A model generated the notes under the pieces. It did no database searches. It was given only the letters and a program-made list of their open reading frames with translations, and was not told where the DNA came from. From NCBI GenBank assembly GCA_023404715.1, contig JAEYAR010000205.1, forward strand, positions 34,364-98,363: a stretch of 64,000 bases of DNA. Direction: 5' to 3'. Shown one piece after another: positions 16,810 to 25,256 of the stretch. This DNA comes from Bacillota bacterium. GTDB lineage: Bacteria; Bacillota; Clostridia; Christensenellales; Aristaeellaceae. The position numbers and the translations under genes are program-made. How positions within the stretch are numbered: the first letter of the stretch is position 1; each line of letters opens with the position of its first letter.

Positions 16810-17847
16810 TTACGTGCGGTGCAGGGCCATGCGCGCGGCATAATCCATGGCGCTCATGAGCGAGTCGCAGGCGGCGATGCCCTTGCCTGCGATGTCAAAG
16901 GCCGTGCCGTGATCTACGGAAACGCGGATGATGGGCAGCCCCATCGTGATGTTGACGCCGCTGACCGCATTCCAGCGTCCCTGCGCCTCGTCGTACGTGA
17001 AGCCCAGCAGTTTTACCGGGATGTGCCCCTGATCGTGATACATGGCGACGCACACGTCGTAGAGCCCAGCGTTCAGCTTGCAGAAGACCGTATCCGGCGG
17101 GATCGGGCCGTCGACGCAAAACCCCTCGCCGCGCGCGGCTTGGACCGCGGGGAGGATTTCCTCGACCTCCTCGCGCCCGAACAGCCCGCCTTCGCCGCTA
17201 TGCGGATTGAGCCCGGCGACCGCGATGCGCGGGCGCGCGATGCCAAAGCTTTGGCAGGCCTCGTGCGCGAGGCGGATGACGCTGAGCACGCGCGTTTTTT
17301 TGACGCGGTCGCAGGCCTCGCGAAGCGAGACGTGCGTGGAGACGTGCACCACGCGCACGTGCTGATGCGCGAGCATCATCGTGTAGTTCTTGCAGCCGGT
17401 GAGATGGGCGTAGATCTCCGTATGCCCGGCGAAGGGGTGCCCGGCCAGATGGAGCGCCTCCTTGTTGAGCGGCGCGGTGACGGTCGCGTCGGCCTCGCCG
17501 TCCATCGCCAGGCGGATGGCGCGCTCGACATAGCGAAACGCGCATTCGCCGCCCAAGGCGCTGACCTGCCCGATCGGACAGGGTGCATCCCTCAGCAGCC
17601 CCAGGTCGATGAGGTTGATGACGCCGGGCTCAAAGACCCCCTCGGCGGGGCGGCCGATCGTATGAATTTCCGCCTGCATGTGCAGCGCGTCGCTGAGCGC
17701 GGAGGATAGGGCCGTGCGGTCGCCTACCAGCACGGGGCGGCACCAGGCCAGCGCCGACGGATCCAGCAGCGCCCTTGCGCAGATTTCGGGGCCGATCCCG
17801 GCCGGATCGCCCATGGTGACGGCTAAGCGTGGCAGCGAGGGGGACAT
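16810..17847 (-). CDS. pdxA: PdxA-family dehydrogenase (probably 4-phospho-threonate/erythronate type)
   Basis: A 345-residue metal-dependent NAD dehydrogenase. Family landmarks are LAVTMGDPAGIGPEI at the N-terminus, LAGHPFAGHTEIYAHLTGC, HVSTHVSLREAC, ALNPHSGE-like GLNPHSGEGGLFG, YHDQGHIPVKL and SVDHGTAFDIAGKG with the zinc-binding histidines. The PdxA2 subgroup oxidises 4-phospho-threonate or erythronate, which then decarboxylates to dihydroxyacetone phosphate; pairing with a DUF1537 kinase 5 bases upstream points to that role rather than to vitamin B6 synthesis. ATG 17847 fits the family N-terminus; a longer in-frame start at 17934 overlaps the kinase. Confidence 0.9.
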   Translation of the reverse strand: MSPSLPRLAVTMGDPAGIGPEICARALLDPSALAWCRPVLVGDRTALSSALSDALHMQAEIHTIGRPAEGVFEPGVINLIDLGLLRDAPCPIGQVSALGGECAFRYVERAIRLAMDGEADATVTAPLNKEALHLAGHPFAGHTEIYAHLTGCKNYTMMLAHQHVRVVHVSTHVSLREACDRVKKTRVLSVIRLAHEACQSFGIARPRIAVAGLNPHSGEGGLFGREEVEEILPAVQAARGEGFCVDGPIPPDTVFCKLNAGLYDVCVAMYHDQGHIPVKLLGFTYDEAQGRWNAVSGVNITMGLPIIRVSVDHGTAFDIAGKGIAACDSLMSAMDYAARMALHRT

Positions 17848-17852
17848 GAGGA

Positions 17853-19139
17853 TCACCCTTTCCGATCGTCGTTGTGAAAAAGACGTATGAGCGCGTCGGG
17901 CTCCCCGAACCCGCCGGCTTTGGTGAGGACGCACAGGCCATCCGCGGCGCCGCCGCAGATGCGCGCCAGCGGGATGAGGGGGAGCGGCTCTTCGACCAGT
18001 TCGAGGCTCTCAGCCCCAAGCGCGCAAAGGACGCCCCAGGCGCTGTCGCCCCCCAGCAGCCAGAGCGAGCCGGGTAAGCGGGCGGCAACGGCCGCGCACG
18101 CTGCCGCCGAAAGCAGGCGTTGGATATCCATACCGCCTTGCGCGAGCCGATCCGGCTGCCCCGCAAACATGCGTCCGAGCGCGGCCTTTTCCATAGTGGC
18201 GGCGTCAACGAGCACGCTGCGTCCAGACCCAAGCCCCTGCTGCGCCGCGTGCACGATGTGCCGGACCTCGTCAATCCACGCGGACGTGCTCAGGCGAGAC
18301 AAGTCGGGCCTGAGCGCGAGCACGTCCGGACGGTGCTGCGCCAGGTGCGCGGTCTGTTCGATGTTGCGCTTTGCCGGGCTGCCGGAGAGGATCAAAACGG
18401 GCGGCGCGGCGGCGGACAGGGTAGCAACTTGCGCCGTGGGCGGCGCGATATCAGCGAAGCGGTCGACGTAGGCGAACAGCCCGGCCGACCCCGCCGCCAG
18501 CACACGGCCGCCAAACGGCCGAAGCGCGCAGGCGAGCGCGTACAGGTCCGCATCCGTCTGCGCGTCGGCGATCAGGATGCGCGCGCCGGAGGCGAGGCTC
18601 TCCGCCATACGGGCGGCGAGCGCCCCGCCGCGCACGTCGTCCAGGGACAGCAAAGCACAGGGGAGCTTTGTCTGCGCGCGCACGATGGTCGCGATGTCGC
18701 TGCTCGCGACTGGGGCGAGCGGGTCCTTCGCCAGGTCGCTCCGGGCGAGCGGGACGCCGTTCACATAGTGCATCCCTTTGACCGTCGTGCGCCCACCCTT
18801 GGGCAGCGCGGGGCAAAGCAGGACGGCTTCGTAACCGCAGTGCGCGATCAGCGCCTCGATTTCGGCGCCGACGTTGCCGCGCAGGGTAGAATCGACCTTT
18901 TTGTACAGGAGCTGCGCGCTGGACTGGCGAATTTGCTCCGCGCCGCCGATCACGGCGCTACGCGCTTGGGCGGGCGAGCGGTTGCGGCTGTTTGAAGTGA
19001 GCATGCAGATGCCGTGCGGATGGAAAAACGTGCATGTTTCGGACAAGGAGACGCGAACGCCGGCGGCGCGGCGGAGCATTTGAACGCCTGCATCCATCGC
19101 GCCGGTCAGGTCATCGGCAATGACGCCGTAATGAGGCAT
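17853..19139 (-). CDS. Four-carbon acid sugar kinase (DUF1537/OtnK-DtnK family)
   Basis: A 428-residue kinase of the DUF1537 family. The N-terminal substrate domain starts YGVIADDLTGAMDAGVQM, with KKVDSTLRGNVGAEIEAL and CPALPKGGRTTVKG further on. The C-terminal nucleotide-binding domain has LSGSPAKRNIEQ, LLGGDSAWGVLCALG and KAGGFGEPDAL. Known members phosphorylate D- or L-threonate, D-erythronate or related acids at C4. ATG 19139 has a GGAGGG ribosome site 6 bases upstream. First gene of the operon; an extended -10 promoter is at 19171. Confidence 0.93.
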   Translation of the reverse strand: MPHYGVIADDLTGAMDAGVQMLRRAAGVRVSLSETCTFFHPHGICMLTSNSRNRSPAQARSAVIGGAEQIRQSSAQLLYKKVDSTLRGNVGAEIEALIAHCGYEAVLLCPALPKGGRTTVKGMHYVNGVPLARSDLAKDPLAPVASSDIATIVRAQTKLPCALLSLDDVRGGALAARMAESLASGARILIADAQTDADLYALACALRPFGGRVLAAGSAGLFAYVDRFADIAPPTAQVATLSAAAPPVLILSGSPAKRNIEQTAHLAQHRPDVLALRPDLSRLSTSAWIDEVRHIVHAAQQGLGSGRSVLVDAATMEKAALGRMFAGQPDRLAQGGMDIQRLLSAAACAAVAARLPGSLWLLGGDSAWGVLCALGAESLELVEEPLPLIPLARICGGAADGLCVLTKAGGFGEPDALIRLFHNDDRKG

Positions 19140-19170
19140 AGGACGCCCTCCTTTTCTCTTTGGCCATTTC

Positions 19171-19179
19171 ATTATACCA
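19171..19179 (-). promoter_or_regulatory. Extended -10 promoter of the sugar-acid operon
   Basis: On the - strand TGGTATAAT combines a consensus TATAAT with the TGn extension. The -35 region is poor. It lies about 32 bases before the kinase ATG. Confidence 0.6.
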
Positions 19180-19289
19180 TACCCCCGCGCGCCTTTGATG
19201 GACATTCATGCCCAATGCCTTTCAGGTTAGGCATAAGCGGGGGGCGCCGTTCCCGTAGGAGCGATGGGGGCGAGCATCCGACAAAACTC

Positions 19290-19346
19290 GACAACTTTCG
19301 CGTTGTGTCGTCATTTTGGACACCGTGCGTAAGTTGTCCCTTTTTT
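19290..19346 (+). promoter_or_regulatory. Nested inverted repeat with T tract upstream of the radical SAM gene
   Basis: GACAACTT (19290-19297) pairs with AAGTTGTC (19331-19338), and inside it GTGTC (19305-19309) pairs with GACAC (19319-19323). CC and six T follow at 19341-19346. It could be an attenuator, a terminator, or an operator. The rest of the 281-base gap shows only the divergent kinase promoter. Confidence 0.4.
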
Positions 19347-19420
19347 ATTTCATGCAGCGATGATATGATCATTCTATCGAAGAGAGTATTTGATCTAGCG
19401 GTCGACGAGGAGGAACGAAT

Positions 19421-20788
19421 ATGCCCAATGCTATTAAGAAATTTGCGCTGGAAACCGCCTATTCGTATATCGGGAAGGATCCGGAAAAAAACCTGCCAAA
19501 GCTTATGGAGTGGGTGGATAAGTTCGCGGGCAGCGGCCCCGACAGCTTTGAGCCGCAGCGCGCGGCCTTTAGAAACGCGATCAATGATCCTGAATGTAAC
19601 TGGTATCAGCTGCTGATGAAGGTCTTTAAGGAGCTGGACCCCGCCGTCGTCAAGACGGTGTTCACCAACTTCATCCTCAACGCCAACCTGGTCGGTTGGA
19701 AGCGGCAGGAGCAATGCCGCGAGAAGTACGGTTGCAACATCCCCTGGGCGATTTTGCTCGACCCTACCAGCGCCTGCAACCTGCGCTGCACGGGCTGCTG
19801 GGCGGCGGAGTACGGCAACCGCCTGAACCTGACGCTGGATGAGATCGACGACATCATCCGCCAGGGCAAAGAGCTGGGCATCTACATGTACATCTACACC
19901 GGCGGCGAACCGCTGGTGCGCAAGGACGATCTGATCACCCTATGCGAACGCCACAGCGACTGTATCTTCCTCTCCTTCACCAACGCGACGCTGATCGACG
20001 AGCGATTTGCGCAGGATATGCTGCGCGTGAAAAACTTCATCCCGGCCATCAGCGTAGAGGGCTTTGAAGCGGCGACAGACGGGCGGCGCGGCGAGGGCAC
20101 GTTTGAACGTGTGCGGCGCGCGATGGCGCTCCTCAAGGAGAAGCGCCTGCCGTTTGGCATCTCCTGTTGTTACACGAGCCAGAACTTTGAGGATATCAGC
20201 TCTAATGCGTATTACGATGCGATGATCGATTGGGGCGCGCTGTTCGTATGGTACTTCCATTATATGCCGGTCGGAAACGACGCTGCGCCGGAGCTGCTGC
20301 CTACGCCGGAGCAGCGCGAGGCCATGTATCACAAGATCCGCGCCTATCGCCGCACGAAGGCCATCTTCGGCATGGACTTTCAAAATGACGGCGAGTACGT
20401 AGGCGGGTGCATCGCGGGCGGGCGGCGATACCTGCATATCAACGCGAACGGAGACGTAGACCCTTGCGTGTTCATCCATTACTCGGACGCCAATATCCAC
20501 GAGATGCAGCTGCTGGACGCCTTGCGTTCGCCCCTCTTCATGGCCTACCACGACGGCCAGCCCTTCAACGACAACCACCTGCGGCCCTGCCCGATGCTCG
20601 AGAACCCGGAGCTGCTGCGCGAGATGGTGGAGCGGACCGGCGCGAGATCGACCGACATGCAGTCGCCCGAAACGGTTCAGCACCTGTGCGGCAAGTGCGA
20701 CCGGTATGCGCGGGACTGGCAGCCGGTCGCCGACCGGCTTTGGGCCTGCTCGCGGGACTGCGAGGGGTGCGCAAAGCGCTGCGGCTAA
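19421..20788 (+). CDS. Radical SAM protein with Cys-rich C-terminus
   Basis: A 455-residue radical SAM enzyme. The 4Fe-4S/SAM cluster motif is C119-x3-C123-x2-C126 in TSACNLRCTGCW; YTGGEPLVRKDD is the SAM-binding GGEP. An N-terminal helical domain of about 110 residues precedes the barrel. After the barrel come GGCIAGGRRYLHINANGDVDPC and a tail with C-x2-C, C-x3-C-x2-C-x3-C (ending CEGCAKRCG), which suggests auxiliary clusters of the SPASM kind. The substrate is unknown; no peptide precursor or maturation partner is adjacent. AGGAGG lies 8 bases before the ATG. Single-gene unit with a strong terminator. Confidence 0.88.
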   Translation: MPNAIKKFALETAYSYIGKDPEKNLPKLMEWVDKFAGSGPDSFEPQRAAFRNAINDPECNWYQLLMKVFKELDPAVVKTVFTNFILNANLVGWKRQEQCREKYGCNIPWAILLDPTSACNLRCTGCWAAEYGNRLNLTLDEIDDIIRQGKELGIYMYIYTGGEPLVRKDDLITLCERHSDCIFLSFTNATLIDERFAQDMLRVKNFIPAISVEGFEAATDGRRGEGTFERVRRAMALLKEKRLPFGISCCYTSQNFEDISSNAYYDAMIDWGALFVWYFHYMPVGNDAAPELLPTPEQREAMYHKIRAYRRTKAIFGMDFQNDGEYVGGCIAGGRRYLHINANGDVDPCVFIHYSDANIHEMQLLDALRSPLFMAYHDGQPFNDNHLRPCPMLENPELLREMVERTGARSTDMQSPETVQHLCGKCDRYARDWQPVADRLWACSRDCEGCAKRCG

Positions 20789-20827
20789 GGCACGCAGCTG
20801 CATGATAGATCCTGACGGCAAAGTAAG

Positions 20828-20867
20828 GCCCTGCTTACAGGCTTGTTCCTGTAAGCAGGGCTTTTTT
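20828..20867 (+). terminator. Strong intrinsic terminator
   Basis: A perfect 14-bp stem (20828-20841 with 20848-20861, core CCCTGCTTACAGG) and 6-base loop, followed by six T. It ends the radical SAM transcript just before the convergent mnmG gene. Confidence 0.95.
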
Positions 20868-20887
20868 AAAATCGGAGGTCCGACATA

Positions 20888-22768
20888 TCATACACGCGCC
20901 TGCCCGATCTCTCTGGCTTGCTTTTCCAGCCAGACGAGCAGTACGGCGATGTCGCCCGGCGATACGCCGGAGATACGGGAGGCCTGACCGATGGAGCGAG
21001 GCCGCTGGGCGTTGAGCTTCTGGCGCGCCTCGATGCGCAGCCCCTCCACCCGCTGGTAGTCCGCGTCAGGCGGCAGCACTTTTTCCTCCGCGCGGCGGAA
21101 CTGCTCTACCTGGCGGCGCTCCTTTTCGAGATATCCCTCGTACTTGAGGGCGATGGAGACCTGCTCGGCGACCTGCGGGGGGAGATCTTCCCACCCTGGC
21201 ACGACCGCCGCCAAATCGCGATAGGCGATACCGGGGCGGCGCAGCAGATCCGCCGCGCGCAGGCTGCCCGCGGCCTCCGGCTGGCCGTGCGCCGCGAGAA
21301 AGGCGTCCACCGCTTCGCCCTTGGGCAGCCACCTCGCCGACAGCGCTGCGATGGCCTCCTGCGTCATCGCGCGCTTTTTTTGCATGCGTTGGAGGCGCTC
21401 CTCGCTCGCCAGCCCGGCCCGGTAGCCGATCTCGGTCAGGCGAAGGTCCGCATTGTCTTGACGTAGCAGCAGCCGGTACTCCGCGCGGGACGTCATCATG
21501 CGATAGGGTTCGTTCGTCCCCTTTGTCGTCAGATCGTCGATCAACACGCCGGTATAGGCCTCGTCCCGCCCGAGGCGAAGCGCAGGGCGTTTCTGAATCC
21601 ACAGGGCCGCGTTCATGCCCGCGACGAGCCCCTGTGCGGCCGCCTCCTCATACCCCGAGGTGCCGTTGACCTGGCCGGCCATGTACAGGCCGGGGATGGA
21701 TTTGACGCCGAGCGTTGCGTCCAGGATGAGGGGGTCGACGCACTCGTACTCGATGGCATACGCCAGGCGCAGGATGCGCGCGCGCCGCAGCCCCGGGATC
21801 GTGCGGTACATGGGGATCTGCACGTCCTCCGGCAGGCTCGTGGACATGCCCTGCACGTACCATTCGTTGGTGTCGAGGCCCTCCGGCTCCAAAAAGAGCT
21901 GGTGGCGCGGTTTGTCCGCAAAGCGCATCACCTTGTCCTCGATGGAGGGGCAATAGCGCGCGCCCGTGCCGTGAATTGTGCCCGCGTACATGGGCGCGCG
22001 GTTGAGGTTTTCGCGGATGATGCGGTGCGTGTCCTCGTTCGTATAGGTGAGATAGCATTGCGCGCGGTTTTCGAGCGCGCGGTCGGTCAGGAAGGAAAAA
22101 GGCGTGATGACCTCGTCCCCGGGTTGCGGCTCCATCTCGTCAAAGTCGATGGAGCTTTCCTCGATCCGCGCGGGCGTACCCGTCTTAAAACGCCGGAGCG
22201 GCAGGCCGAGCGAGCGCAGCGCGCCCGCCAGGTGCAGGGAGGACCACAGGCCCTGCGGGCCGCCCTCGCGCACGCATTCGCCGATGATGATGCGGCTATC
22301 CATGTAGACGCCCGCGGCGATGAGCGCGGCCTTGCAGGGGATGCGCGCGCCCGTCGCCGTCTCCACCGCTACGACAGAGCCGGCAGGCGAGAGGGCGATG
22401 CGGCAGACCTCTCCCTGGCGCACCTCCAGATTCTGCTGGCCGAAGAGCGCGCGACGCATGCGCTGCTGATAGCGTCGCTTGTCGGCCTGCGCGCGCAGGG
22501 AATGCACGGCCGGGCCTTTGCCGGTATTGAGCATGCGGCTCTGGATGAACGTATCGTCGATGGCGAGGCCCATCTCGCCGCCCAGCGCGTCGACCTCGCG
22601 CACAAGGTGCCCTTTGGCCGTGCCGCCGATCGCGGGGTTACAGGGCATGAGCGCGATGGAGTCGAGGCTCAGCGTGAGCAGCAGCGTGGGCACGCCCATG
22701 CGGGCGGCGGCCAGCGCCGCCTCGCAGCCCGCATGGCCCGCGCCGACGACGATGAGATCGTATTGCAA
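20888..22768 (-). CDS. mnmG: tRNA uridine-5-carboxymethylaminomethyl modification enzyme MnmG
   Basis: A 626-residue FAD enzyme that, with MnmE, modifies the wobble uridine of certain tRNAs. The FAD-binding start is DLIVVGAGHAGCEAALAAARMG; other landmarks are MPCNPAIGGTAKGHLVREVDALGG, FKTGTPARI, YCPSIEDKV, GLYMAGQVNGTSGYEEAAAQG and YRMMTSRAEYRLLLRQDNAD. The C-terminal helical domain that contacts MnmE ends with RISGVSPGDIAVLLVWLEK. Length is as expected. The mnmE partner is not in the window, although the two are often linked. It stands alone, convergent with the radical SAM gene. Confidence 0.98.
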   Translation of the reverse strand: MQYDLIVVGAGHAGCEAALAAARMGVPTLLLTLSLDSIALMPCNPAIGGTAKGHLVREVDALGGEMGLAIDDTFIQSRMLNTGKGPAVHSLRAQADKRRYQQRMRRALFGQQNLEVRQGEVCRIALSPAGSVVAVETATGARIPCKAALIAAGVYMDSRIIIGECVREGGPQGLWSSLHLAGALRSLGLPLRRFKTGTPARIEESSIDFDEMEPQPGDEVITPFSFLTDRALENRAQCYLTYTNEDTHRIIRENLNRAPMYAGTIHGTGARYCPSIEDKVMRFADKPRHQLFLEPEGLDTNEWYVQGMSTSLPEDVQIPMYRTIPGLRRARILRLAYAIEYECVDPLILDATLGVKSIPGLYMAGQVNGTSGYEEAAAQGLVAGMNAALWIQKRPALRLGRDEAYTGVLIDDLTTKGTNEPYRMMTSRAEYRLLLRQDNADLRLTEIGYRAGLASEERLQRMQKKRAMTQEAIAALSARWLPKGEAVDAFLAAHGQPEAAGSLRAADLLRRPGIAYRDLAAVVPGWEDLPPQVAEQVSIALKYEGYLEKERRQVEQFRRAEEKVLPPDADYQRVEGLRIEARQKLNAQRPRSIGQASRISGVSPGDIAVLLVWLEKQAREIGQARV

Positions 22769-22797
22769 AAGGATTCCTCCCGAAATGGAATGGAACC

Positions 22798-22806
22798 ATT
22801 ATAGCA
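22798..22806 (-). promoter_or_regulatory. Extended -10 promoter of mnmG
   Basis: On the - strand TGCTATAAT (TGn plus TATAAT) sits 30 bases upstream of the mnmG ATG. No good -35 is seen. It faces away from the promoter at 22843. Confidence 0.6.
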
Positions 22807-22842
22807 CGGCTTTATGCATCTTGCTATAGGAAAGCGCCGAGG

Positions 22843-22871
22843 TTGCGCGAAGCGCGTCCGCTTGGTATAAT
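22843..22871 (+). promoter_or_regulatory. Promoter of the large membrane protein gene
   Basis: TTGCGC (22843-22848), 17 bases, TATAAT (22866-22871) with a TGn extension (TTGGTATAAT). It excludes the in-frame ATG at 22843 as the gene start. Confidence 0.7.
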
Positions 22872-22911
22872 GTGGGGTAACGCTGAATTTGACGTGCAAA
22901 GAGGAATGAAG

Positions 22912-24765
22912 ATGATCAATCGTATTTTGGGTGTGCTTTTCGTCATATGCGGCCTGTTTGTGGCGCTGGCCGACGCTTCGCTGACGGCGGACGCCGCGCT
23001 CTTTTCAATGCTGCCGCTCTTTGGGGCCGGGCTGCTGCTGCTCTTGGGCAAGGCCGGGATCGAGGATGCGCTGCGGCCGAAAAACCGCCTACGCTCGCTG
23101 TGCGCCGCGCTGCTCTCGCTGCTCTTTTTCGTGATGCTCTCCGGCACGCAGCTGTTCTCATGCGGGCTTTTTTCGCGCGGCGCGATCTTCGAGGTCTACG
23201 ATTACTACTTTTACGACGCGTTTATCGTCATCGAAAACGGACAGCTCGCCGCGCGCCTGCTGACCGGCCTCATGGTCTTCATCGCCTATGCGCTCTATCC
23301 GGCGTGCCTGCTGCTCAGCGTCTTTACGGCGCTCTACGCGGCGCTCGGCTATCCCGGCTTTGCGGACGCCGGGGAAGACGCTCTGCCGCTGACGCCCATG
23401 CGTATGACGGGCTTTTACCGCGTGACGCTGGCGGTCGCTGCGCTGAGCGTAGCGTTTCTCTTCAGCGCCATGCCGACGCTGCTCAACACCAACGGCGACA
23501 TCCGTTCGTGCCTCGATACCGTGCAGCTGGATTACGAGGAGTGGACGGACTGGCATACCGTCACCTACATGTACCTGATCAAATGGGCGACGACGGTCAG
23601 CGCCACGCTCTTCCCGCTCGCGCTCGCGCAGGCGCTGCTGTGGATCTTCGTGAACAACTTCGTCGTGGATACGCTCAACCGCATCGTCCGCTCGCGGCGT
23701 GCATGCTATCTGTACGTGTTGCTCTCGTGCTTGTTTTTCACGCCCTACGTGTTTTTGCAGGTCGTCTACAAGGATGTGCTGTTCAGCATGAGCCTTCTGG
23801 GCCTTTCCGTCTCGATCCTGCGGGCGCTTCGCGAGGAGCGGATGCGCGCGGGCACGCTGCTGCACATGATCCTCTTTGGCGTGATCGCCTCGCTCATCCG
23901 TCACGCGGGGATTCTGTGCGTGTGCGCGCCGCTCGCCGTGCTCTTATGTCAGCGGTTCCGCCGCGGCTGGCGGGAGGCGCTCAAGGCGCTATGCGCGCTG
24001 CTTTGCCCGGTGCTTGCGATGGCGCTGATCGTGCACGTCCTCTCGTTCGGCCTGCTGGGCATGCAAAGGAACCCTGGCTATGTGAAGTATTCCGTGCCCA
24101 TGGCGATGCTCAGCGCGGTCGCGGCGAGCGGCGAGGAGATCGATCCCGAGGACAGGTTGCTATTGGAGGAGATCACATCCATGGACGTCTGGCGCGAGGG
24201 CTACGATAAATACTATGCGGATTCGATCTCGCGTACCTGGGGCCGGATCGGCACCGACGTGCGCAACGTGGACGAGCGCGATATGGGCCCGACGCTGATA
24301 CGCCTGAACGCCAAGTACCTGCTGCGCTACCCGCAGATCTACCTGACGGCCTTCTTCGATATGAACAGCATCATCTGGGAGATCGCCAGACCGGCCGACG
24401 GCTACGAGGTGACGCTGGCCGTGACGGACGAGGAGAACGCCCCGCAAAGCTACGAGTTCGCCCGGACGGGCTTCTCGGGAATTACGGCGCAGCTGGCGGC
24501 CTTTACGCGCGATACGCCGGTGCTGCGCACGATCTACTGGCGCGGCGGCATCTGGCTCTTCGTGATGGCGGGGGCGGCGGTGTTGCTCTGCGTCAAGCGC
24601 CGCGCGCGGGAGGTGACGGCCGCGCTGCCTGCGCTGACGACGGCTGCTCTTTTGATGATATCGACCCCTTCGCAGGAGATGCGCTATATGCTGGGCGTCA
24701 TGGAATGCGGCGTTTTCTTCCTCGTCTATACGCTGGGCGTGCGCGCGGATTCGGTTCAAGAATGA
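22912..24765 (+). CDS. Polytopic membrane protein, DUF6020-like
   Basis: A 617-residue membrane protein with about 12-14 hydrophobic segments. It shares with the protein at 31396 the loop pattern (Y or T)-K-D-V-(L or F)-F-S followed by a short helix and L-(I or L)-R-H-x-G, and a late soluble part with P-M-(A)-L or V-P-x-Q and many acids; these are features of DUF6020 proteins, which may be GT-C-type lipid-linked sugar transferases, though none has a proven activity to my knowledge. AGAGGA lies 6 bases before ATG 22912; the ATG at 22906 touches it. Own promoter and terminator, so a single-gene unit. Confidence 0.6.
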   Translation: MINRILGVLFVICGLFVALADASLTADAALFSMLPLFGAGLLLLLGKAGIEDALRPKNRLRSLCAALLSLLFFVMLSGTQLFSCGLFSRGAIFEVYDYYFYDAFIVIENGQLAARLLTGLMVFIAYALYPACLLLSVFTALYAALGYPGFADAGEDALPLTPMRMTGFYRVTLAVAALSVAFLFSAMPTLLNTNGDIRSCLDTVQLDYEEWTDWHTVTYMYLIKWATTVSATLFPLALAQALLWIFVNNFVVDTLNRIVRSRRACYLYVLLSCLFFTPYVFLQVVYKDVLFSMSLLGLSVSILRALREERMRAGTLLHMILFGVIASLIRHAGILCVCAPLAVLLCQRFRRGWREALKALCALLCPVLAMALIVHVLSFGLLGMQRNPGYVKYSVPMAMLSAVAASGEEIDPEDRLLLEEITSMDVWREGYDKYYADSISRTWGRIGTDVRNVDERDMGPTLIRLNAKYLLRYPQIYLTAFFDMNSIIWEIARPADGYEVTLAVTDEENAPQSYEFARTGFSGITAQLAAFTRDTPVLRTIYWRGGIWLFVMAGAAVLLCVKRRAREVTAALPALTTAALLMISTPSQEMRYMLGVMECGVFFLVYTLGVRADSVQE

Positions 24766-24780
24766 TTCAAATATATAACG

Positions 24781-24810
24781 AGCGCTCCGGGGGTGTCCGG
24801 GCGCTTTTTT
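24781..24810 (+). terminator. Intrinsic terminator
   Basis: AGCGCTCCGG and CCGGGCGCT pair with one bulge, followed by six T. It separates the membrane protein gene from the remB-gyrB-gyrA promoter. Confidence 0.85.
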
Positions 24811-24868
24811 ATGCGCAAAACGCACGAAAAAAGCGGAGAAAACATGGGCGGGCAGAAGCTTGAAAGGG

Positions 24869-24897
24869 TTGAAAAAGGGTGACTATTTTGGTATAAT
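24869..24897 (+). promoter_or_regulatory. Strong promoter of remB-gyrB-gyrA
   Basis: TTGAAA (24869-24874), 17 bases, TATAAT (24892-24897) with a TGn extension. No other promoter is seen before gyrB or gyrA, so the three genes probably share this one. Confidence 0.85.
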
Positions 24898-24938
24898 AAT
24901 ATAGTAGAAAAAATCTGAAATTAGGGATGAAGACGGAC

Positions 24939-25247
24939 ATGATCGTGCACCTGGGGCAGGAGGCCGCCGCGCTGGACGAGGAGATCGTGATGATCCTCGA
25001 CCTTACGCGCGAGCTAACCTGCGATACGCGCGCGTATTTAAGCCGGCAGCGCGCACAAGGGCGGGTCGAAGACGGATCCGAAGGCGCGGCGAAGTCCGCC
25101 GTCGTCCTGAGCGGACGCCGAAGAGGCATCCGCGTCTTTCTTTCCCCGGTATCGTCCGCGACGCTTTGGCAGCGCCAAAGCGCTGGCGCGGCGGCGAAGG
25201 GGCAGCAGATGCGCAAACGGGGGAAAAACGCCGGGCGCGCAGATTGA
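24939..25247 (+). CDS. remB: RemB/YaaB-like (DUF370) regulator
   Basis: A 102-residue protein matching the DUF370 family: M-I-V-H-L-G at the start, EEIVMILDL, then T-R-x-Y-L and a basic RRRGIRVFLSPVSSATLWQR. In Bacillus, remB (yaaB) also sits just before gyrB, and RemA/RemB proteins affect biofilm matrix genes. The family start fits ATG 24939; the ATG at 24927 directly abuts AGGG and adds four residues. The last 20 residues are basic and low in complexity. The TGA is followed after 9 bases by gyrB, whose ribosome site it overlaps. Confidence 0.8.
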   Translation: MIVHLGQEAAALDEEIVMILDLTRELTCDTRAYLSRQRAQGRVEDGSEGAAKSAVVLSGRRRGIRVFLSPVSSATLWQRQSAGAAAKGQQMRKRGKNAGRAD

Positions 25248-25256
25248 GGTGGAACA

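Noticed and set aside
15644..16843. A 399-codon + strand frame opposite the DapA-type and dehydrogenase genes
   Set aside because: Antisense shadow of two genes with clear family motifs; no ribosome site or recognisable domain.
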